From Oreohelix idahoensis (lineage: Eukaryota > Mollusca > Gastropoda > Stylommatophora > Oreohelicidae), in contig JAMPIV010004453.1 of the NCBI GenBank assembly GCA_024509875.1, positions 1-64,000 on the forward strand: a stretch of DNA of 64,000 nucleotides, given 5' to 3'. Below the pieces are notes generated by a model. That model worked only from the letters and a program-made list of their open reading frames with translations, was not told the origin of the DNA and searched no databases. Positions 52,986 through 64,000 of the stretch are shown piece after piece. Each line of letters opens with the position of its first letter. The first letter of the stretch is position 1. The translations under genes were made by a program, and so were the position numbers.

Positions 52986-55513
52986 TGTCGTAAATTTATT
53001 TTGAGAGAAAAGAGTCTTAGAAATAGTGGTCCGGTTTAGAGTGGAAAATGATGATGGAAAGCTCAGTGATAGAAAATGTAGAGATTTAATAGTTGCTTCA
53101 CAGCGTGCTGGAGGAGAGTAAAGACAGACTTATTTACGACAAATCGTTTCTCTCAATCTTCTCTTTCACTCTCCTGGTCAAACAATTATTTGCCAGTTTT
53201 CCAGACCCGCATCTGCGCGCACACCGATTTGGTGTTTTCAAACACACAGACGACGTAGATACAAACTATATTAAACGAATAGGGGAAAAGTTGGGCTTTG
53301 GGTATATCCAACACACAGAACTAAATGAGTTTATGTGATTTTATTCACTTTAAACATCAATCACTAACAAATATCAGGTATTACATAAATTATCATAAGT
53401 ACACAAATGCAAATAACAAGTTTGGGGGGGGGGGGGTGAAGAAGATTGGTATCGACTAAGCCCTTCCCGCTTATTAGACAAAGATAAACCCAGTCCAGAG
53501 ATAGATAATATCAGGAACACGGGTACGTTAACCTAACAGTGAAGTTAATTACTCTGAAAAGAGGTGTTACCAAATTAGGTATAGGTGATAGAAAAAAATC
53601 CTGTTCTTCCCAATTGTTCTTCCCTTTACTAAGCAAATGAAAAGGAGGGGGTTTTAAACATAGTTAACAAATTATCAACTATCCCACTTAAAGGAACAAT
53701 GTAGGGTATACAGAAAAGATATATATTACCAGGTAAGCAAGTTAACAAAATGGTTACACAAAAGAATTAATTTCCTGTCATTCATACACTCTGTGCGGAT
53801 CCACACTCATATACACCACACACTTACCGAGTTGCAGCATCAGTCACTCCATAGAATGATAAACACACTGATTAAACTCTTGACACGTGTAACTGTCTAG
53901 CACTTCTATGCCCCGCCCCAGATATTGCGAGTTTTTACTGAGAGCAAATATTCCCGCTTATCGCCGGACTTGAAGTTCTAAGAGTTCTTGTGGTTTATTA
54001 TAAAGAAACGAGTCTATGGGATGGCACTGACACAGTTCGACACAGGGGTGAAAATGAAGTGGTCTCTTTTAATCCTCCGCTATGGTAAAATTCCTTCAAT
54101 GCGTGATGATAGTTTTATTAAATCCAATTGAGGAAAAACTAGGCTCAGTCACAGTCAGGAAAATATGTACTCTCTCACAGTAAACAGTAAATATAATATC
54201 GCTACTGGCGATGATTACCTTCCAGTTTATCTTACAGGTTTGTAAGGGTAATTTGATGATTGTTCTTTAAAATGTTCTTGGGTGGGCTTTATTTCATTTA
54301 ATTCTGACAGCTAGGTCGCAAAAGGACCGCCACAAGATTATATTTAAAAGAAATGTTTCTTCAATATGACTGGAAGTTTATAGGATGATTTCTTTATTTC
54401 TTTCTTTATTTAGCTGGGACCGCAGGTTACGATCACTCTGTGTGAAAGAAAAAAAGACATGTAACATACCGAAAAATCAAGCGCGATAAATTTCCCGTTA
54501 AGCCTATAATACACTCGAGTATTTAATTATGTATTTAATAAACACTGCGCGAATTCTAGTGGTTAAAAACACACATCTATAAAACTAGGACTTAACTGAA
54601 TTTATTAATTATAAATTCCTTCGCGACTTTAAAAGTTAATTTAAGCATCTATTATCTTTTGAAATAATATAATAGATAGATCATTATATTTAAAACTGGA
54701 ACTCTTGAGATGGTTTAATTTAATAGATTTAAATTAACACAAAATCCATTGAAATAGAATGACTGAACTAGACCACTGATCACTTTACACAATATATTAC
54801 CGCTTTGCACAGAATAGAAATCACTGCAAATATATATATATAAAATCCAGGGGAAAATCTATAACAAGATTTCAATAAAGCTAGTGCTTCTGTAAAGGTC
54901 TGGCCAGCGAGTGATAAAATGTCTATTCTTCATGGTCTATTTATCTAAAATGGAATGTAAGTTGAGTGGGACATGATAAACTTGACAGCTTATTTGATCT
55001 CATGAACTTTTGGGGATCTGACCGCCAAATCAAGGGAAGAAGCCGCCCCCTGGTCTTCGTATCTTTGTTCGCTGCTGCCCGTTTCGGCTTTCCCCGTTCG
55101 CTCGGTTCTGCGATTGACACCGAGACGCGAAAATAGCGGCAAGCAACTGCGTCTCGTATCAGGGACCACTACTGTCTTTGATAACGCCGATAGTCTCCCC
55201 TGAAATCCCTCAGTCTGTCTCTTTGATCGTAGTCGCTGTATCTGTTTGATTCTGGCGACGCCCCCCCCCCACTGGCCAAGTTAATTAAAATAACTGCCTA
55301 TGATTGTTCAAGAGATGTTAGTGGGCGTGATTTAATCTCTCCTTAAATCAATGCGATGACCAGACTGAACGATAGGTAAACTTTCCGCATATCAATCAGC
55401 AAACGTGTTTGCCCTCTGTGGAACAGTTGCATAGCTAATGAATCCACGTGAAAGAAGTCCCGTTTTACAAGAATTACAACAAAGTTCAGGGTCAGCCGAG
55501 TTCGTCCATCACA
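52986..55513 (-). mobile_element. 5' LTR of gypsy-2
   Basis: 2528 bp. Plus-strand ends are TGTCGTAAATTTATTTTGAG and GTTCGTCCATCACA (TG...CA). Very similar to 45191-47634. A divergent relative fills much of 56632-60510. Immediately after it, gypsy-1 LTR sequence resumes. Confidence 0.9.
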
Positions 55514-55623
55514 CGCTCTAAACAACAACGTCATCTTCCAAAACGTATTTCTAGATTTATCTCCCTTTGGACAAATTACTCCTACACTCATTTTACCCTA
55601 TCAAAACCAAACCACCGTTCACA
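55514..55623 (-). mobile_element. 5' LTR of gypsy-1, distal part
   Basis: CTCTAAACAACAACGTCATC, ATCTTCCAAAACGTATTTCT and on to ACCGTTCACA match the last part of the gypsy-1 3' LTR (31324-31337 plus 32245-32337). This marks the outer end of gypsy-1 and shows that gypsy-2 lies inside its LTR. No clear 5-bp duplication was found (flanks TATAT and TTATT). Confidence 0.8.
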
Positions 55624-55672
55624 TTATTAAGGGGGAGAAATCACCAAAAAATCATTCAAGTCATATTGCTAT

Positions 55673-55806
<134 letters not shown>

Positions 55807-55949
55807 TGAAGCACATTACAAATGCACCACTATTATATATACTGATGCCGAGAAGCTGGAAAACAAAAGTGTGGGAATGAATTTTCCCCGTGTTTGTCAT
55901 GAGGTAGAGAGCGAATGGCTGCTGGAATGGAAAGTGCATGATTTAACCC

Positions 55950-56631
55950 ATGGGTTTGTGTACAGATTACATGAAAAAACATGTGCTTGAAATGCCACGA
56001 CTATCTGAAAACGACCGCCAACGAGCCATTGGTATGTTGGAGACCGTAATGAGCTCGCAGGCCATTGCCAGAAGGATGAATTGCCACCACAGCACTATTG
56101 TACGTCTCAATGAACGTTACGGAACCACTGGCAGTGCCCTGGATAGACTTCGGAGTGGCCAACCACGAGTTACTACCCCTGCGCAAGATCGTCATATTCG
56201 GCTGAGTCACCTAAGGAATCGTTCTCTACCGGCAAGTCAAACAGCAAGAGCAATAGTGGGTAGACGTGGGCAAGTCTCTCGAATGACAGTCATACGACGA
56301 CTGAGAGATACAGGCCTTACTGCAAGACGACCTTATGTTGGGCCAAACGTGACTCACAGACATCGTCAGCAGCGCCTGCAATGGGCAGAGGAACATGTTA
56401 GATGGACTAGACTGCAGTGGAATGCTGTCCTATTCACAGGCGAGAGCAGATTCAACATATCCTTTGCTTGATGGACTTATGCGGATTTGGCGACGGTGTG
56501 GAGAGCGCTTTGCAGATTGCTGTGTTCGTCAGCACAACCGATTTGGAGGTGGCAGTATTCACATTTGGGGAGGATTCAGTTTTCACCATCGCTTGCCTCT
56601 TCACGTCTTCCGTGGAAATGTTAATGCTGTG
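55950..56631 (+). pseudogene. Tc1 transposase, first part
   Basis: Begins near 55950. HTH region: PRLSENDRQRAIGMLE, SSQAIARRMNCHHSTIVRLN, ALDRLRSGQPRVTTPAQDRH and MTVIRRLRDTGLTARRPYVG, then LQWAEEHVRWTRLQWNAVLF. The first catalytic Asp of the usual 'FTDESRF' is Gly here (FTGESRF). One extra T near 56469 shifts the frame; the protein then continues as MRIWRRCGERF and GSIHIWGGFSFHHRLPLHVF to GNVNAV, where the LTR interrupts it. Dead by at least three lesions. Confidence 0.9.
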
Positions 56632-59600
56632 AGTCGTAATTTTATCTGAGAGAGTTCTGATGGATATTGGTCCCTTTAGAGTGTAGAATGATAGTGAAGG
56701 CTTTGTGGGATTAAGGATTTAGGAAAGTCAGGTAGTAGATTCACAAGTGCTGGGAAGAGTAAGGACAGTCTCTTACTACGACACTATTTGTCTCTCAAAA
56801 CTATTCCTACCCCTCTTCTTAACAAACAATTGTTTGTCAGTTCCAGTCGCTCAGGCGCACACACCGATTTGGTGATTCTGACGCACAACGTACATGAATA
56901 CAGACTACGATAACAAATATGAGGAATGTTTGATTTGGGCCAGCCGACACATATGCTAATAAAATTTTTAATACTTTTATTATCATAAAATCAAGTCACA
57001 AATAATTATCAATTTACAGTCAAAAATCAAAGGTTACAGAATACAAATATGACAAGGGGAGGGTTTTTTGAGGAGAAGTATCCAATACACCTTTTCCCGC
57101 TTGTATTTACTAACAGAAAAGACCCGGTCCCAAAGACGAGAAAGGGGGGGGGGGTGAGGATGATCAGAAATAGGCAATTTAACCCAATGGTAACTTTATT
57201 ACTCTGAGGCAAGGGGTTACAGTGATGAGGGGGTAGAGGAAAAGCTAGGGTTCTCAAATGTTTCCCTTTATTCAACAAAACTTTACGGAATGGGGGAATG
57301 AACACAGTTAAACAATCCCGCTAGGAGAAATCCAGTAAAATGAATACAATACCCCTTAATACTAGGACGAACTAATTATAAGGGTTAAAAAAAAGATTAA
57401 ATCTCATGTCATTCAAAACACGCTTGGGCTGGCCAGCACACACACAGACTTACCAAGTTGTGAATTCTGGCACTTTAGGAATTTTACAACTGCAGCTAAT
57501 ACCGTAGAACAATAGAAATTGTCTTTTTATGTCTTCTGTGTCAGGCCCCAAATTTAACGAGGTGGGCTGGCAGCTAATAGTCTCAAAAAGTCGCCAGACG
57601 GTGAAGCGTAAAGGCTACTGTTGGTTTGTTAGATAAAAGTTCCTAATGAATGGCACAGGCACTTGGCTAGTTGTGAGGTATGGTGTGGTTTTCTAAAATT
57701 GCCGTAGTGTCACAAACTACAAAACACGGAGGTAAGTTCTTCAAGGGGTGGTAAAATCCAATGAGTATGCTTGACAGACAGTGTCAGGGAAATCTATGTT
57801 CTTCTTTACAAATAGAGCAGTGAGTAAAATATTGCTACTGGCAACTGTTCTTCTTCCAGTTTGACAACTATAAAACGACTTTATAAATTGGGATTTTAAA
57901 ACAGTCTTTGGGTTTGCTTTGTTTCTGTATACTTCAGATAGCTGAATCCCAACAGGACCGCCACAAAGATTAAGTTTGAAATATGTTCATAAGTCACTGG
58001 GGTAATCGAACTGTGTTGGCAGGACCCAGTGTATAATTAATTAATTGCTAAGATGCAAGGTCGAAAGATCAATTCTGTATAGAAGATAGAACATGAAATG
58101 CAATAAAATCATATTAAGATCTAACGCGCGATACATTTACAGTTAGACTATTTTCTACATTCGCGTCTTTAATTAATAAATCAAGAAAAAACACTCCGTG
58201 AGGTTAATAGTTAAAAGCACATCTATTTATACAGAACTAAACTGTATTAAAGTTATAATTCCCTTAATCGGCTGCACAGTTAATTTACGCGGCTATTGTA
58301 TTAGGAAATAAACTTATAGATGTAACATTTAGTTGGCACTAAAACTTTGAAAATGGGTTTATTTAATAAGGTTAAATTTACACCACAACCCAGTGAACTA
58401 AATGTGAAATAACTAGACCACTGATCACTCGAAGCTAATGTATAAATTACCGTCTGCACAGAAAAGAATTTCACTCCAATAGCCAACAATTTAGATGAAA
58501 TCTAGCAGGAATTTAACTATATGCTAGTGAATCTTAGAATTATGTCAGAACGAATGATAACGTTGCCCTTTTCAGATTCTGTATATATCTAACGGGAATG
58601 TAAGTTAAATGGGTCGTGTGAAAATTTCGCGCCTCTTCAGATCCCAGGGAAAGTCGAAGTTATTTAGCCGCCTGATAAGGGTGCATTTAGGATGACGTCA
58701 AATTACCACCCCTATCGACACCAGGTATTACAGTGCAAGATGTGGGTGTCTTATCTGGTTTATAAGGTTGCTGTGTATGTTGCAGTAGAGTAGTTCACAG
58801 GGTACAACACAGGCAACATAATGTGTAGAGTCATAGAAATGGTAACTTCGTTGTATAATTTTTACCATTTATTGCATGCCACAAAAACAGTCATGATATT
58901 TATGACATCAACATAGTTCAACGAGTTCAGCATTCAAATCATATTAGCCGATAGTCATCTAGGATTCACTACTCAATAGTTGTATTGTAAACAGATAGCT
59001 TCTGTATGTTCGATATCCTAAAGTTCTGGTTCGTGAAGCTGTATAAATAATATATATATAACTTCTGCAACAGTGTCAGCTGCAGCTCAACAATGTTCAT
59101 AGACAATAATAAATATTCCCTTCCTGATGCTAGCAGATCAGATGTATACAATAAGTCCGTTTACTGTCTGCACGTGAATAGCATACATGGATTACAGGTC
59201 AGCTCGACCTTTATAATCTTCCTAAGTCTAACCATCTGACTTGGACGTGATCTCTGATATAACGAATCCTGGAACACAGACAATAGTCTTGCTGGTCTAG
59301 AGCGACCCATATGTATATATATATATATATATATAACTAGTTCAGGTATAAAGATACCGGAGACTTAATCCTAGTCAAAGTACCTCTCCATTTTGAATCA
59401 CACAGGCGAGCAAAAGGCGACAAAATGACGAACCTCTAGATGATAGCATAAAGTTCGATACAAGAGGAATTACCTTATTTCGGAAAATCAACCACGAACA
59501 TATGCCTCCAGGCAGGCTTGAATAATACTGGGAAATAGTCTAGTTAGCTAACTAACTCACAAAGACAATGTATTTCCCTCAGAAAATCACAAGACGCAGG

Positions 59601-60510
59601 TCGCGTCTGCTCGCTACTCAGACCATTTCTTAACTGCCCCGAGCTGGGCGGAACCACAAACGAACTCTCCAAGTCGAGGCATGCGCAGAACAACAATATC
59701 TGAGTCGCCGTTCACATTAGACGATTCTAAGAACATTCGAGATAAAAGTCTTACACAGTCGCGCCTTTTATGGTCATGAACAGAAGCGTTAAGACAGGTT
59801 TTCAGACATCTACCATAGTTGACTGATACTACCAAATAAGGAGATATGGTCACGCTTCGTTCAAGAAATTATAGACCGAACGTGTCTCTATACAAGAGGA
59901 GGTAAACTCATAAAAAATAGCAGTATCAATATCTCGGGTTCTGACCCTTTGACTGTAAAATATATATAATATACATTTCAGTCAAAAAATGATCATACAT
60001 ACGAAAAATGTTTATACAAACGAAAAATAATAATGATCCGTGCGTAACGCCGCCATGCTAACCGCGATGGCCCGACTGGCTTCCGATCTTCGTTCGTCTT
60101 AGGCTGCTCACACGAGGATGTGAAATTTCTGCAAGACTAGCCTCGTTCGCGGTGAGTTTCCTGATTCCTCAGATCGTATCCGCTACGCTGAGCGCTCCGT
60201 CTCTCCCGTTCCATAGTCTTTCGGGCAAGTCTGCCGGTTGCCACAGAGGTGCGAAGTCTGCAAGAAGCTTTCTTCTGACCGCTCGTGTCCGTCTTGCGAA
60301 CGGTTCAGTGTTCGCACGAAGATGCTAAATTTCTGCTTCTCTGTTCTGCGGATCGTCTTTGACTGCTTTGATCATAGCCGCTACTCTTCGTTGATGAAAA
60401 GTTACAACAATACTGATGTTCAGGGGTTCTAATGTTATGAAAAGCTAAAGTCCCTTTAATCATCCATCAAATCAGGGAAAATCCACTTGACAAACTAGAC
60501 GTACGTCACA
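56632..60510. mobile_element. Divergent gypsy-2-type solo LTR inside Tc1
   Basis: CTGTG occurs at 56627-56631 and 60511-60515, flanking the insert and splitting the Tc1 frame between GNVNAV and TYRDEVLD. The left 2.2 kb aligns with the gypsy-2 LTR: AGTCGTAATTTTATCTGAGA, TTTAGAGTG, GCGCACACACCGATTTGGTG, AACAATTGTTTGTCAG, AGGACCGCCACAA, ACCACTGATCACT. The right end TACGTCACA resembles the gypsy-2 LTR end CCATCACA. The insert is 1.35 kb longer than the gypsy-2 LTR; the extra part (about 58.8-60.4 kb) is unassigned and includes a rough duplication (about 60090-60200 versus 60285-60395). Confidence 0.7.
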
Positions 60511-60930
60511 CTGTGACATATCGAGATGAGGTTCTGGATGCATCGGTTGCTCCTGCGTTCACAAATTATCCAGACTTGCAGCTTCTTCAGCAAGATAACG
60601 CACGTGCGCACACCGCATGCATTACGCAGCAATATCTACAGCAGCAGAACATTGTGACGATTGATTGGCCTGCCCTATCACCAGACATGTCCCCTATAGA
60701 ACATCTGTGGGACGAGCTTGGACGCAGAGTCTACAGGCAAGGTTCTCCAGCTAATCTGCAACAGCTCGAAGCTGCTCTTACATGTGAATGGGACTTGATT
60801 CCCCGGAAATTTCCTTCAGAGACTTGTGCGTTCCATGCGGAGCCGCTGCCCAGCTTGTTTGCAAGCACCCGGTGGACATACCAGATACTGAGGATAGTGA
60901 GAATTAATTTTTTTATTGGTTGCATTTTTG
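60511..60930 (+). pseudogene. Tc1 transposase, second part
   Basis: Continues VTYRDEVLDASVAPAF, then LLQQDNARAHTACITQQYL (catalytic Asp 2), WPALSPDMSPIEHLWDELGR (catalytic Glu). Thirty-four residues separate Asp 2 and Glu, the DD34E spacing of Tc1. A frameshift near 60812 follows; the normal ending reads on as QRLVRSMRSRC and GGHTRY in the next frame to a stop near 60891. Confidence 0.9.
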
Positions 60931-61115
60931 GTTTTCTCCCTTGCCTGCACAGAATGCAATGAATTTCATAACAATCAAATGTACAAATTAATGACCAGCA
61001 TGGATTCATAGGAAAATGAATAAAGATTCCAAATATGTAAACTTGTAAACACTTATATTTACATGTCACACTGTGTTCCTGGATTATACAGGTGGTGCAT
61101 TTTTAATGTGCTTCA

Positions 61116-61116
<1 letters not shown>

Positions 61117-61205
<89 letters not shown>
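61117..61205. repeat. (TA)n microsatellite, right of Tc1
   Basis: About 44 TA units with one TCTA interruption. It continues the array at 55677-55805. Confidence 0.95.
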
Positions 61206-61208
<3 letters not shown>

Positions 61209-63555
61209 CTAACATGTTGTAGCGTAAGGTTTTTCTCCTATGAAGATAGTGTTTAGAGAAGAAATAGAATTCTCTCCAGAATGTATGAAGTCCCAGTTCA
61301 GAGAAGAGCACTGGTATCACAAGTGAGCTACGGCTGCGAATACTCTGAGCTAGACAATAGTTTAAGGCTTCAGAAATATACTTTTCCACCTGAGCTGTAG
61401 TAACTCCTGTGAAATTATAATAAAATTAGAAAAAGTAACTCAACTTAAACAGTTAAAAATTTTAAAAGTCCTTTGAGTAAAATTTCATAATTAGGTAATG
61501 AAGGGTGAGTGTTGGACGATGGTGATTATGGTTAGGTATTTACATCAAGTTGATAAAATAATTATAAGTTTAAACTTAAACAAAAAGTCCCCATGGGATC
61601 TTTAAATTACTTTACACCAAAAATGGTCTCTCACTGTTATTAATTATACTAGTCTGTCTCTTTTATTCTATTCCCTAATTTATCATCATCTGACTGTTAA
61701 ATGTCTCACAGTTGAGACTGGAAAATTTAATATGTAACTCAGCTTTGAATCAGCACTTGTCCAGATATGGGTTAACACATACAACTGTGTGTCTGAAAGT
61801 CACACTTCAGTCCAATTCCAGCAATCAGGGGGGAAAAAAGCTCTGGAACACTTCAACCTCTGGGCTCCTGTTATGGAGGATCAAAGGTCCACTTGACTTC
61901 AGGGTTTATTTGAAATTCGGCTTTAGAACCTGGAACAAGGAGTATCAATTGGCTAGGCAATGTCATGGAGACCTATTACATCCTATGGTGTGTATGAGAT
62001 GAGGGTGTCATCAGATGTCTGCATGTATGATAAATGATACATGGACTTGTATGCTTTAGATATAGTGAGGCAGACTGGTGTCTACTGCAAAGCATTGTCT
62101 CAAATATAATAATACATGAATAATCAAAGCAGTATGAATATATGGATAGGATGCAACCTTTGCTTTTCTCACCTACATGCCAAGTAGTTAGTACTGGTCT
62201 TGCTGGTAGGTTATAGATCCAGAAAAACCAGAATAGTTATATCTAGCCCTGACAAGGACTGTGGTGGTTATAATTTAGGTTTTCCAACCTTCAGCAATCA
62301 TATCCACACAAACAATACGTCCGATACATTTACAACACACTAAAATCTGAAATAAAATTGATATTATTCATATAAATATCTATAGCAAACCTACACACCC
62401 TCTAAGATCAATTCCAAGCTCTTACGAAGACTGTACTCTGTGAAGAATGTCTGCCTTGTATGCAGTGGTAACTGACGCAGGATAGACAGCACTCTACTTT
62501 GGCTTCTGGCTGGGTTTTTAGTTGTGTGTAATATGAACTGAGCGCTCTCGCCTTATATATTAAAAGCGTGGGCATCTGAGGGAGCAGGTAGGTTTTCTCT
62601 ATTCTCAGCACTGAAGTTTTCTCTCATTTTGGGTATTATGTGCAACTGTCCCAGCAATCGTTCCAATACACACTCAACCACGTTTATCCAGAACGTTGTC
62701 TTATATTTCCTTTATCTTCCCCTACTGGAAGCTTCCTTTTCATATACTTAAACCTACAATCGGGTATGGCACGTATTTACTATAAATTTATAACACTAGG
62801 TTAGACCTGTGATGTGAAAGTCAAGTAAAACTGCAAATATCTAAATATATACATACTTCTTCCAACTTTCCGTTTGGATTTCCATTCCTGCATATCCGTT
62901 CTGTGAAAAGCTATCACCTTTTTTATAATTCCCTGCTAAATAGTCTCAGTTCACAAGACATTCTGCACCTAACTTTCGACACTTTGCCTCGCCATTGTGA
63001 ATTTTGTATTCCGGCTTCTCTCTGATAACATAGCCGAATGCGCATGCGTGACCGCTACTATTTTTAGATTGCTTAGTTACACTGTGGTGGTGTTTTTTTT
63101 ACATGCATTTCAAGGCTCTTGTCGAAAACGTCACAATTTATTTTTTCCCTGGTCGTTCCATCAGTCCATTAACTAACTAATCGTGTTTTTTGCACACTTT
63201 GCAACACATGTATTATAATACAAAATGTCAACTCACCCCAACATGCCGAGCTAATTTAGGCAACACAAAGTCTAAACTTTTGCCCATACGGGCCTGTCAC
63301 ATTTGGTCATCTGCGGGCAGGTAAAATGTACGAGGGTGCTTGACCAAGTAAAGCTATCAAGATTTATAGTCTAAAATGTAATGCTGACCCAAGCCACATG
63401 CAAGAGCTTGCTCATGCAGGTGTCCGCTGATGGCGTAATCATGAGTAAAATACATTATTCTAAAATCTACATCAGAAGACAACAGACGCGAGAAAGTTTC
63501 CTGAATGAATAGGCATAACTTTATTCTCCTGCTGCTAACGTTAGAAGACTACCAC
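61206..63555. other. No gene seen
   Basis: AT-rich sequence with short ORFs only. The longest (61712-62002, 96 codons) shows no recognised motif. No tRNA or repeat partner was spotted. Confidence 0.35.
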
Positions 63556-63558
63556 CAT

Positions 63559-63720
63559 CAAGGGCCACTACGAAAGTCTCAGAACGAACGTGAGTTTATC
63601 TCTCCTAACGGAGATGAAAAAGGGATACCCGATTATCCAAGGGCCACTGCAAAATTCTCAGAACGAACGTGAGTTTCTCTCCCCTGAACGGAGAAGTACA
63701 GAGTTCCCCAGATATCAAGG
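63559..63720 (+). repeat. 79-bp tandem duplication
   Basis: CAAGGGCCACTACGAAAGTC and the following AGAACGAACGTGAGTTT, CTAACGGAGA recur 79 bp later (second unit from about 63638) with a few changes. A third CAAGG begins at 63716 and then diverges. Confidence 0.75.
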
Positions 63721-64000
63721 GTTGTCGCGCTGCGGCGCACAAGTTACCAAGCTGAGTAAGACAGCGGCGCACGTTTCAAAGAATCTATTTCTTGCTCGTG
63801 GTCAAAAATACTGTTACGAGTGAAGAAGCTCCCTTAGTTTGACAAACACAAGGTGCATCTTAGGTAAGATTATCCCAACCTGCGGATCGCTGGGCCACTA
63901 AGAACCGAGCGATACATTTATAATGGAGGCCTGAAGCGAAAGCAAAAACCGGACACGCTTTGGGTGGGTGATAGAGCGGGGAAATAATAGGGTGACCGCC
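63721..64000. other. No gene seen
   Basis: Unassigned sequence to the right edge. No domain recognised. Confidence 0.3.

Noticed and set aside
45212..53338. Duplicated 78-81 codon ORF at 45212-45448 and 53093-53338 as a conserved gene
   Set aside because: Both copies lie in the gypsy-2 LTRs and are identical only because LTRs are.

Overview
This is a window of repeat-dominated eukaryotic (metazoan) DNA. It has no operons, no dense coding and no ribosome binding sites, but many microsatellites, tRNA-derived SINEs, 5'-truncated non-LTR retrotransposons, mariner, Tc1 and Helitron remnants, and two nested Ty3/gypsy retrotransposons. The SINE and LINE types recall molluscs or similar marine invertebrates, but that is a low-confidence impression from sequence style alone. 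Only one stretch (about 28.15-28.40 kb, minus) looks like a possible host exon; it encodes a thioredoxin-like fold.

Layout. 1-5 kb: tRNA-Arg-like SINE piece, other SINEs, and a solo LTR (966-3892) that carries a composite of three SINE copies. 5.8-7 kb: dead Helitron helicase containing a SINE, followed directly by a LINE 3' end. 7-12.6 kb: SINEs and a 41-bp minisatellite with a dead mariner in its last unit. 12.8-16 kb: a second copy of the solo LTR inside a degenerate minisatellite. 16-18 kb: GA/GACA microsatellites and a LINE 3' end. 18.2-24.2 kb: a 6-kb satellite of 28-bp units whose minus strand is free of stops over very long stretches in all three frames. 24.2-30.7 kb: mostly unassigned, with inverted integrase fragments, a perfect 29-bp hairpin, SINEs and the thioredoxin-like exon.

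30.7-55.6 kb is one large nest. Gypsy-1 (minus strand; 3' LTR at 30722-32337, PBS and 5' LTR start at 44383-44409) has gag, protease, RT, RNase H, integrase and an extra serine/arginine-repeat ORF. It has been hit by a LINE in its 3' LTR, a LINE between gag and protease (7-bp target duplication), a third copy of the solo LTR inside gag (5-bp duplication), and gypsy-2 inside its 5' LTR. The LTR resumes at 55514-55623 on the far side of gypsy-2. Gypsy-2 (minus, 45191-55513) has 2.5-kb LTRs and the unusual domain order gag-protease-integrase-RT-RNase H, as in the Gmr1 group. 55.8-61.1 kb is a Tc1 transposon sitting in a TA microsatellite and split by a divergent relative of the gypsy-2 LTR with a 5-bp duplication. 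61.2-64 kb shows no recognisable gene.

The genes shown here do not form a host pathway. They record successive insertions whose order can be read from the nesting. All transposase and polymerase frames I checked carry stops, frameshifts or lost catalytic residues, so most copies look dead. The gypsy-2 LTR pair is nonetheless still very similar, which suggests fairly recent insertion.
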